From contig JAZBQD010000022.1 in the NCBI GenBank assembly GCA_036583965.1, forward strand, positions 2,290,001-2,354,000: 64,000 nucleotides of DNA, read 5' to 3'. Both the position numbers and the translations under genes were made by a program. The notes beneath the pieces were generated by a model. It saw nothing but the letters and a program-made list of their open reading frames with translations. It had not been told where the DNA came from and ran no database searches. Numbering within the stretch: the first letter of the stretch is position 1; each line of letters opens with the position of its first letter. Shown piece after piece: positions 54,291 through 64,000 of this stretch. This stretch comes from Prunella strophiata. Taxonomy: Eukaryota > Chordata > Aves > Passeriformes > Prunellidae.

Positions 54291-57200
54291 CAGCCAATAA
54301 AGGCAGGTGGCTCTCTTTGGGAAGAGGCTTTTTTGCCTTTAGTCTTGCCCAACAGCTGCTGCCTGTGCTCTGCAGAGCAGTGAGAGAAAACACTCAAATG
54401 AATGAACATTTTTATCTCTCATCCTTGCAAAATTTCCAAGACAGCCATGAGTGCTGGAGATGGCCCCAGCAGAGCAGTGAGCAACTCATGCACACTCACA
54501 GCCCTGGCTGCTTGCAGCTCTCTCCTCAGGGCCCTATTTTCAGCCTGGACTAATTTTGAACCCTGCTGTAGCTGCTTGCCTGTGCTTAGTTCTGCAGGGC
54601 CTCCTTTGCCCCGGTGCTGAGCACTTAATATCCCCAGCCAGGATTGACTTAGAGCCTGGGCACACCCCGAGGTCACAGCGTGGGGCCAGTGCTGGCACTG
54701 CCTGGGGGCAGAGGGGGCTGTCTCCTCTGTGCCCATCAGATTTGGAATCCTAAATATATTCACATACCACAGAGATCAAAACAAAAGGTGCATCTTACTA
54801 GAAATTCCATAAAGAAAAGGAGATGTGGTCAAGAAGACACTTAAAATATCTCCTGACTGACTGGTCCCATCACACGAGGGGGAGTGGGGGGGGCTGGCAG
54901 CCTCCTCATGTTTTTGCTGCTCCAACAGCTCCACATGTCTTTTCCTCCCTTGTACAAAATAGTTTCCTGTGACAGCCCATCACAGAGCCAGCCTCAAGGA
55001 GCAGAGAGCAGGACATTATTCTGAGTAATGGAACCATCACTTCAGAGCCATTCCCAACAGCACAGGGAACAGTTTCTGAGGCACAGCTCTGCTGTCAGCA
55101 ACTCCTTATCTCCACTTCTGTGGCTCGGCAGGAATATGCAGTGGCAAGGCCTTGTGCATCAGGGAACCACAGGAAACGAGCAACATTTTTCATGTAAATA
55201 AAGAAAACAAATGAAGTGCAGGTAGTAGGACTCTATTCCATTCATGCTTTTGTATTATTTCAAAGGTAATGTATATGCAACTCAGCTGTTATGCTGATGA
55301 GTGCAACAAGTTATTCAGATTTATTTCTTTTTCCGCTGCTTGGAGTGTTTGATGTGTATCAAACCCAAGAAATGGGATGGGCAGGGAGCACTGGCAGCTC
55401 TGCTCCTCACAGAGAGGGGCTTCCCCCAGCCAGGGACAAGCCCCATCTCATTTAAAAGAATACTTGTGTTCAGCATTTATCTTCAAAGTGCTGTGCAAAC
55501 ATTAATTAATGACTCTGTTATTGCCAGGGGGAAGAGCTGGCAGAGGGAGGGGTGACAGCTCACCCTGCCTGCCTTCCTTGCTGGGAGCCAGAGCTTCCTT
55601 CCCCAGCTGAGAGGAGCAGGATGCTCCATCCCCAGGCAGTGGTTACCTCCAGCACTTACAGCTCTGCCAGTGCTGCTGGTGGGTTCTAAGTGCCTGCATC
55701 AGTAATAGGAGGGGGTTTCACTTGTGAGATATTTTTATCCATTAGATTATTTATTTTTAAAGTCCCTGGACTATGTTTAGGAGGATAACGGGTCAATAGC
55801 ATTTACAGCCCAGCAGGTTCTCCTGGGAGTCTCATCCCACCATGCCTTGTCATTCTTCAGGCAACCCCAAGCAGGGAGACCCCAGGGACGAGCTGGGTGA
55901 GTGCTGAAAGGGTTTTGAGTGTTGTCATGATCTAATTAATGAGCAAATGAGATGCTTCTATCTTTCCATGTATCTTTATATTCATTAAACCGTTTTTAGC
56001 AGCCACATTTGGGTAGTGCTCAAACAAATCAGTTTCAATGGGGACTGTTGATTTTCTTTTCCCAGATGATTTCTTTCTAAAAGTCTTTTTTTTTTTTTTT
56101 CTAAGGACACTTGGAGTAAAACTATATTTACCACAACTGTACAACTATGCAAAGACAGAATGACTTATCCCCAACTTTTTCACCACTTAACCATTGCAGG
56201 AAATCAATGAATAAGTAAAAGGCAGGAGAAATGAACAAGAAAAAAAATCTAACTATATTCCAAAATGCAACATCTTCCCCCTGCTCCTGGCTGTGCAAGG
56301 TGCAAGAGCCCAGAGCAAGATGGAACACACTCAGCATCATCATCCCAATAAATGCGGTTGGGATTGCAGAGCAGTGCAAATCCCTGGCACAGGAATAGCC
56401 TGGCATCCATCAGCATGGCACAGAGCCCTCCTCTTGCCATGAGCTGGCACGTGGTTATCCTCAAAAACAACATCCTGATCCCCTGTTAAGCATTACCTTT
56501 GGGAATTCACAGCCAACTCAGCCAACCCTTTCCAAAAAGCTGTTACAACATGGAGATTTCACCAAAATGTTCTACATCCATTGCACAGAGGGAGGGAGCA
56601 AATCCGGGGCCAGCCTTGTTCCAGGTCCCCCAGGGGATGCACAAAGGCAAATGCTGCCTGCCAGGTCCTGGAAAATCCATCCCAGCCACAGGAGGGATGT
56701 ACCTGACCCAGCACTTCCCATTCCCTGGGGCAGATTTGAGCTATGGTCTTGCAATACAAATGATATTTTGAGGACAGGGCTGTCATTTCTGGATTTTAAA
56801 GCTTGTTCCTCCACAAATATAAACCTCCAGCCTTGGGCTGAGGGGCCAGCACAGAAACTCGCTCTGGGTGATTTTGATGTGCTTCAGTCCAGCAAAAACT
56901 GCCTCAAAAGCAAATTAAAGCTCCTCTAATTCCCCCGCAGCAGGGTCTGGCGGGGGTGGGCAGTGGCTTCCCACTGCATTTTGCCTCATTCCCATTCAGT
57001 ATTTTTAGCTCCTGCTCTTCTGGTGGGATGCAGCTCCCGGTTCCCCTTGCTGCCAGCTCTGTGCCACAGCCAAAGGCTTCACCTGGCAGCCCTGTCCCCT
57101 CCTGCCCTGCCTGCAGGGAGGTGCCAAGGCAAACACTGCCCTCCTCACCCGCCTGGGCCCCAGCCAGCTTGCACATGCTCCAACACTCTTAAATCTGCAG

Positions 57201-57949
57201 CCAGAGAAATATGGGAATGTACAAATTAGTCAGAGGAATTGAAACACCTCCGTCCTGCTCGTCCAGGTCTTATTTACAGCAAGGACTTGACAACTGCAAA
57301 ATTGAGACACCCAGCAGGAAACCAAACCATGCCAGAGCCTGTGACCCACCATCAGCGAGTTCTGGCTGATGGACCTCAGAGCAGACTCCCAGGATCAGGG
57401 GTGGGCAGTGGCCAGCCGGGTCCCCACACTCCTGGCAGGGATGCCAAAGCCCAGGTGTGTCCATTCCTGCTGCAGAGCTGGGCACAGAGGGCATCCTGCA
57501 TGCCCTGGGGTGCCCATCCCCAGATTCCCCCCACAACCCCTTCCAATGGCTTTGGCACCTGCTGAGGCTGGCAGAGATGAGGGCAGGACACAGCCCCACA
57601 CCAGGATGGGTCTGAGGAGGAGGGTGACCACAGCACCATGAGCAGTACCCAGGGGTGAACCACAACATGGCTTGTCATGGTCCCATCCTGCTGTGGCAGG
57701 GTGGCCCCTCTGTCCCCATCCACAGTGCTGCCCACTTGGGCCATCGGGTGTGGTGCTGCCCACACGTGTGGGGCTGTGGGGCTGCATGGCCCTGGTGCCC
57801 CCATGCTGTACCATCCCAGCCTGCTCCCCACACGTGCCAAGGCTGCTGCCAGCCCAGCACCACCCTGCCTCAGGCTCCATTCCCTCCCCGGGGCTCGGAA
57901 CTGGCTGAGAGCAGCCCATACCCCCCAGCTGGGAACTGGGTGATGAGAC

Positions 57950-58350
57950 CCCCAGGAGCAGGTGGAGAAGGGGGTGCTGCAAAGGACGCCCCTGTCCGCG
58001 GGGCTGGGGCACTGGGTGCCGCTGTCTGTCCTGCCGGGCGGACACACGGCTGCTCCGAGACCCCCAGCCGCTCCAAGACCCCCGGGAGCAGCCCCTGACC
58101 GCGTGAATCCCCCACAGCTCTGACTTACCGCCCGCCTCCGCCGACATCCTCGCAGCCTCGGGGGTCGCCGGGGGCTCTGGGCAGCTCCCCGTGGCATGGG
58201 CGCCCATGGCACGTCCCGGGGCTCAGCGGCGGGGGGCTCGGTGCCCTGCGCTCCCCGGCATCGCTGGCATCACCACGGCAACTGCCGGCTGACTCACGCT
58301 GCTTCCCAGTGACATCAGAGATGCGGAGGAGGGGGCCGGGGGCTGCGGGG
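57950..58350. promoter_or_regulatory. CpG-rich block, possible promoter
   Basis: CpG density and GC content rise above the flanks. Includes an AP-1-type TGACTCA near 58290 and a CRE-like tgacatca near 58310. Could drive the minus-strand candidate exon annotated below, or simply be a GC-rich patch. Confidence 0.35.
58127..58207 (-). other. candidate first coding exon of an unrecognised minus-strand transcript
   Basis: An open frame begins MGAHATG at 58207; a second in-frame ATG with a good context (gaggATGt) reads MSAEAG and then meets a consensus donor, g|gtaagt, at about 58127. I recognise no family and found no matching downstream exon between here and the CAMSAP1 promoter. Splicing to the CAMSAP1 ATG exon would be out of frame for its ATG. 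Confidence 0.2.
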
Positions 58351-61300
58351 CGATGCCGGGAGCAGATATTCCCGCTTTGCTTTTGGGTAAAGCTGCAAGG
58401 TTTTGTGCAGGGAAAGCGTTCAGATGCAGCCCCGCGAGGCAGTGCCACGCCGCGATCTTGGCTTTTGTTTTTTTTGTCAGGAGAGCCACGGAGTGAGGAG
58501 GGGGAAAATGCTGGGAAATCGACTCTGAAAGGTGCCCAGTGCTGGTGGCATGGCAAGACTGGGACAGAGCCAGAGGGACAGATGAGATCCCACTCCCCCA
58601 TACTGCCCTTGCACTTCAGTTCTGTTCATAAAAAACCCCCCAAGATTAAGGAAACCAGTTGAGACATTACTTACTTTGGCTTCCCTTGGCACCAGGAATG
58701 GGTGAAGGTCTCTCCTCAGAGGGGATGCCTTGAGCCCCTCACGTTCAGGCACGTTTCTCCTGCACATCCTCCCTCTGGAACACTGCCCTGCAGTGCCCAG
58801 CATGGTGGGAGCTGAAAAGGGACCTTGCTTGGAAACCAGTCAGGAGCAGGCAGGAATGTTTGCTGGGCACACACACAGGGGGTTCAGCACCAGCACAGAC
58901 CAATGCTGCACATACAGACATTTTCAGAGGGAAATCTGGCAGCACATTTTCTCAGAGCTGGGCCATGCAGGGCTTCCTCACGTGCCAGCTGGTAGCCAGA
59001 GCCAGGAGCACTGATGGCTTCATCCCCTCCACTCACAGGCTCTGTTAGACTGAGCCTGATGAGACAGAGGAATTATTTTTAGTGGGATGATAGTCCTGCA
59101 CGAGGCTCTGTGCTGAGCAAGAGCAGCCAGTGATGCAGCAGCTACACCATCTCCAAAAAATAAACTTTTATCAACCCTCCATGGGAGCAGCCCCCAAGGC
59201 ATCACAGCCCAGGCAACACCCCCCCACCAGACCCCTCCCAGGGGCTCCTGGGCATCCCTCCTTCCATGAGGCTGGGATCAGGGAACCCAACACTTGGGGC
59301 TTTTATTTTTAGCCCAGCAAACTATAAATACAGCCCAGGGTAACCCATGGGAATCTGAGTGACTGCTCAGCCTGGGAAGTGAGGGCACCAAGGGAGCCCG
59401 TGGCTGCCAGAGCTGCACCACCAGGGCTCCAAGGAAGGGCTCTGTCCTACTTCCAGACACCTGGCCTGGATGGAAATACTGCAAACCACTCATGGATTGG
59501 GCTGCACCAGGCATGGAGCTGCTGCAGTGGGGAGAAGGGGCTGCCAGGGAGGAGTGGGCTGCTCCTTGTCACTGACAGGAAAGGGGACAGGAGGGATGGA
59601 AGGTTCACTGGAGGCCAAAGCACAGATTTCAGGGGGGATTGTGCATTTTTCTCTTTTTTTGGTGAATGTTCCCAATGTGTGGGAGCAGGGGAGTTAAGTG
59701 CCTGTCTGAGGAAGCCAGGAGTAGGGGATACAGGCAGAGAGCACCCCGTGATTCATTCCAGGCAGCCTGGCAACCAGCTCCTGTGGAGGGGAAAACACAG
59801 ATGGAACAGGGATGCTGCAACACCAACCCAACAGCGTGGCTGCTGTCCTCTGAAGGGTGGTTTTGAAGCTCTGAACTACTCCTTCTCTTGCACACTTCAT
59901 GGAGGAGCTGTGTGGGGCTTCTGGGGGTCCAGCAGCTCCCAGCACCTCGCCCCAATTAAGGCCATGGGGACAGAGTGAAAAATCTAATCCCATGTGCCAA
60001 GAAATCCAGAGAGATGTTCAAAACTCCTCTCCAGCCCTTGCACAGTGGGAAGGGGCTGAGGCTGTGCATGGCTGAAGCAGCAGGGCCAGCACAGCACTGG
60101 GGCTTCACAGTTCTGGGGGTTGTCCTGCACAGCCACATTGAGAAGGAGCTCAATAAATAATTCAACCAAACCTGGGGTGTGTGGGAGCTGCTGCGGGTAC
60201 AGGACTCCCGGGCACAGATTCCCTGGGGAGCAGCCCTTCCTCAGAGGACAAAAAGAGGTTCACAGCTACACAGATGTGGTTTATGCCCGAGCTACAGCTC
60301 ATAAAAGCCAAGAAACCACATCATGCATAAGCACAGCAAGTCTGCCATGAATAATTCAGTCTTGGGGTGCAGCACCTGCACAGAGGCTCCAGCAGCCCTC
60401 AGCAGGGATTAGGAGTGAGGCTCCACTGCTCACATCGTGCACCCAGAGCTGGAACCAGCTCCTGCTCCACATGCTGCTTCCCAGAGTGGGAGAGCTCGTT
60501 ATGCAACTGCTGATGGATGGGTGACAAAACCTGTTGGGGAGCTGGGACTCTCCCTGTGACACTGGGGAAGCTGCACTGCTGCATCCCAGGGCGCAGGGTT
60601 TGCATCCCACCTGCAGCCCACAGCTGGATGTGCTGCTGGAGCCACCAGCTCCCCCTGGCATCACAGCTCTGAACTCAGGCCTTTTATTTGGGCACCAGCC
60701 CCTCTGCCAGGCATCTGAATCACAGCCCTGGCTTACAGAGCTGGTCACCTCTCCAGGTTTATTTCAGTCCAGCACATCTCGAGTTACTGAGTCCTTCCCC
60801 CAGCCCCAGCAGTGCCCGGATTCCTGGTGACACCGGATCCGCAGGGCTCGGGCTGTGCCCCAGCTCAGCTCACACTCGCTGGCACTCAGACCAAGCTCAC
60901 ACACGTACCCTGCAGCCCTGCCCTCCTCCCAGCCCTTTTCCAGGAACAACATCCAGCTCACAAGCCCTACAGTTGAACTGAAAGCTCTTGAATTACAAGA
61001 GAAAGTAATTTCTCCCTTAATTCTGCTCCAAACCCAATTTCCCTCTACCAAATCATCCCCAGCAGCTTCCAGAGCTGCTGCTTCCTTTGGCCAATTCCTT
61101 TTATAATAAAATCAATTTTAAGAAAGGCATGATCAAGCAGAGAGCACATGACAGGATTGTCACCAAGGGGACGGCAGCCTGGTCTGAGCTCACTGGGCTG
61201 TCAGGGCACAGGAGCTCCCAGGGGAAGCATCTGCTGCTTCCATCTGTTTCACAGAGTCACAGAATGGTTTGGATTGGAAGGGGACCTTACAGACCATCTT

Positions 61301-62820
61301 GTTCCACTCCCTGCCACCAGACCAGGTTGTTCCAAGCCCTGTTCAACCTGGCCTTGAACACTTCCAGGGATGGGGCAGCCACAGCTTCTCTGGGCAGTCG
61401 CTGGAGCCCTCTCCAGAGGAGCTGATGGCTCATTGTACAATATTCTGCTCCTTTTTAAGGGGCAATGTTGACCATGACCACCAATTCATGGGAGAGAGCA
61501 AACACAGGGAAAGAGAAAACCCAACCCAGCCCTGGGATGGCACCTGAATGCTGGGAACAACTCTTGCCACAGCGCTGTGCTGTCAGCAAAGGCTCACCTT
61601 GCCAACACCAAGCTGCTTCTCCACAGCCCAGTGCAACCTGGGCTTCCCTTCCCCGCCCTTTGTGATGGGTTTGGGCCCTGCTGGAGGCGGCTCCTGGGCT
61701 GGAGCTGCTGCTCATCCCTGCTGGAGCACCCCGGGACACGTCCCTGCTCCGAGGGCACACCAGGAGCTGCCAAACACACGCCAATTACAGCCCCTCCTGT
61801 CACTCACACAGCAGCACTTCTTCATTTTTAAGGTGTGGATTTCTGCCCAGACCTGCTGTACCAGTTTAGGTTCACAAGTGTCATTATCTAATGATACATC
61901 CCAAGCTGCTTTAAGGTAATTTTTTTTTGTTTTAATTGTAAATTAGTGGAGAGCCCAACCTTTGAATTGTCCTGCTGCTGTGCTGTGCATTAATGCAAAC
62001 CTGAGTTAGGGCTTGACACCACAACCACCTGCATTTAACACCACCACATTTACCAAGGTGATCTGAACAAGCAGCATTTTGATGTCTCACACTCTAATCC
62101 TCCATCTCTCATGGGACACAATGAAAATCACTCTGAACTCCTCAGCAGTTGCTGTAACTGCTAAACAAACAGGCTGCTGGCAGGTTTCTTGCCCTGAACT
62201 ATGGAAGAAAATGCTAATTAATTAAAAAACCCAACTGCCAAGAAACCCCAAATGTACTCTACAAATTCTCTCTTTACAAAAATAAGCTCACACATTTATA
62301 CCACCATCAGTTGCCTCCAAGGCACCCACAGAGGGGGCCAAGGCTTGGAAGTGCTTCCCAATCTCCCCAGCAGTGCTGGCACCATGACAGCCAGATGGGA
62401 ATTTTGGTTACGTCACGTGCAAGTTGCTGCATCCCACCAGCTGCTGCTTGCTGGAGCTGTTTCCTTAATGAGGGTTCCCTTGTTGGGAAAGAAAAGATTT
62501 CAATTTGTCAGTCAACAACTGTCAGGATAAATCCATCTTCAGTGGCATCAGAACATCCCAGGGGATCACCAGACTGTGTTTCACAAAGCCCTTGCAATGA
62601 ATCTCCCCAAGTGCAACTTTTCCTGAAAAATAGAGAAATACCTTCCAGGTGCAGAAGCAGCTGCTGAACCAGGATTTCCTGCACAAACTCTGTGTGACCA
62701 GCTCTCATACCCCCCTTTCTGAGAAACAATTCCAGCAACCTGCAGGTACAAGGAACACTGAGGATCCACAAACCTTTGCTGCTCCTGCAAATGATGCTTC
62801 CAAACACCTTGTAATAAATC
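58351..62820. other. non-coding region with one CR1 fragment
   Basis: No coding similarity recognised. CR1 fragment at 61250-61410. Rest unassigned. Confidence 0.6.
61250..61410 (-). mobile_element. CR1 LINE 3' fragment
   Basis: Plus strand reads cacagaatggtttggattgg, aaggggaccttacagaccat, then ccaggttgttccaagccctg, ttcaacctggccttgaacac and ttccagggatggggcagcca: well preserved reverse complement of a CR1 3' end. Confidence 0.85.
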
Positions 62821-62827
62821 AAAAACC

Positions 62828-62833
62828 TTTATT
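62828..62833 (-). other. candidate minus-strand poly(A) signal
   Basis: AATAAA on the minus strand; downstream (lower coordinates) is a t/g-containing stretch of only moderate quality. Confidence 0.35.
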
Positions 62834-63911
62834 TTGAAGATATATTATAAATGTACAGCACACACAACATCAGTGTCTGGGGTTATGTGTGAGCAGGTTG
62901 AAAGCCTCAGCATTCATTCCAGCCCCGGCCGTGGGTTCCACGTCTCCACACAAAACAATTCCAGAACAGGTCTGGCTTTGCCAACACCTCCCTGACTTCC
63001 AGGAATGTATTTCAGAACACAACAGCAACTGCTTAAAATGATCACAAATTAGCAGCATTCCTTGCTTTTGGCCTGGAGGATTTCTGCAGGGAGCAAATCC
63101 TGCTAGTTTTCCTGCTCAGGGAGAGGTCAGCGACCCACGCGAGCGTGGCCAGAATGAATCCTGAATTCCACAGGCTCAGGGATGTCTGCCCTAGTTTAAG
63201 CTTCAGAAAAGTAATGTTACACCTTAGGAAGTAGCTGTGCATGCCACACACCGGCATCAGAGCCAGATCAAAGTTATCCTATGCAGTACCTAATTGCTGG
63301 ATACACAGGTGAAATGAGAAAATGTGAAGTCAGTACCTTGCAATGTAATTTTACTGGTGCTGCCTCGTGGGAAGTGCTGGGTAGCAAATCACATTCGTGT
63401 ACAGTTCATTAAGCCATGATAAAAATATGCAAATTAAAAATCTCTACAGGCCTCTGTTACCTGCTGCAACAGAGACACTTGGGTTTGTGGGGCTTCGTTT
63501 AAAACGTGATCCAATTTCCTCCCTCTCCCCAGAGCTCGATATAAAACTATACCCAAATTCAGTAAGAATTTAATGCATTTACATTTACTGAAGTTCACAT
63601 GCTGCAAACAGGATCTGCATTGAAGATCTTCAAATCTAGGGCAAGAGGTCCTTAAAAAAACCCTTTTGCTACACTGGATGTGGGGATGGAGGCTGAGAAC
63701 CACCATGAGAACATTCACGTGGACATAACACCCCGTGCAGGGAGGTGGGCATTGCCCCCCACTGCCCTGCCACAGCCAGCACAAACCCTTCCAAGGAGGA
63801 GCAGTCCCAGAGAAGGGGATCCAGGCAGGATCTCCAGCCCCAAAGCTCCTGCACTCTCAGTTGGATGGAAAACCAGCTGGAAGCGCTGCTGTTCTGTTAA
63901 TAAAAATGGTC

Positions 63912-63917
63912 TTTATT
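63912..63917 (-). other. candidate minus-strand poly(A) signal near window end
   Basis: AATAAA on the minus strand within an AT-rich tract (taataaagacc). No nearby coding to anchor it. Confidence 0.3.
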
Positions 63918-64000
63918 ATTAAAAGTAGAAAACCAGGATGGTTTCTTTGGATGAAACACTGGCTATCCTGTGCACAAGCCTTTGGGAAAACTGCCACTGG

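Larger units (their letters stand above)
51276..57945. other. non-coding region upstream of CAMSAP1
   Basis: No recognisable conserved coding in six frames. Contains two CR1 fragments (52165-52275, 54145-54290). The rest is unassigned sequence of mixed composition. Confidence 0.6.
62821..64000 (-). other. possible 3' UTR of the next minus-strand gene
   Basis: Two minus-strand AATAAA signals (62828-62833 and 63912-63917) lie in AT-rich sequence with no coding. In human the next gene upstream of CAMSAP1, on the same strand, is UBAC1, so this could be its 3' UTR. No UBAC1 coding sequence is in the window. Confidence 0.3.

Noticed and set aside
54130..54393. Minus-strand open frame of 87 codons
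   Set aside because: It lies within a CR1 3' fragment and has no CR1 or cellular protein similarity.
57376..58212. Minus-strand open frames of about 270 codons
   Set aside because: Two overlapping registers are equally open in GC-rich sequence and neither resembles a known protein; only the short ATG-to-donor segment was kept as a weak candidate.

Overview
This is a eukaryotic window, almost certainly from a bird. It holds parts of two split vertebrate genes with GT-AG introns, and degraded fragments that look like CR1 LINEs, the typical avian retroposon. Compact GC-rich introns with minisatellites also fit. The order KCNT1 - CAMSAP1 matches human 9q34.3. All gene names rest on my recognition of the translated exons; no database was searched.

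Layout. (1) 1-16763, plus strand: the 3' two thirds of KCNT1, the Slack/Slo2.2 sodium-activated potassium channel. There are 25 exons, running from transmembrane segment S3 through the pore, both RCK domains and the C-terminal ETQL; earlier exons lie left of the window. (2) 16764 to about 18.8-20.0 kb: probable KCNT1 3' UTR. (3) About 20.0-23.5 kb: short intergenic gap between convergent genes. (4) 23.5-48.1 kb, minus strand: the complete coding region of CAMSAP1, a microtubule minus-end binding protein, in 17 exons (about 1609 codons), with a 3' UTR of about 1.9 kb. (5) 48.1-48.64 kb: CpG-rich block, the likely CAMSAP1 promoter and leader. (6) 48643-51126: 138 exact 18-bp minisatellite units plus a decayed tail, directly against that block. 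(7) 51.3-64 kb: mostly non-coding, with two CR1 fragments, a second CpG-rich block near 58.1 kb that could hold a minus-strand first exon, and minus-strand poly(A) signals near the right end. Those signals may mark the 3' end of the next gene, UBAC1 if human synteny holds.

The two genes do not form a pathway: one product is a neuronal membrane channel, the other a cytoskeletal protein. They are tail-to-tail neighbours. No new biological system is evident. The items most worth a second look are the 18-bp array at the CAMSAP1 promoter, single-base insertions that break the frame of one exon in each gene, a GC-AG intron, and a 21-nt microexon in KCNT1.
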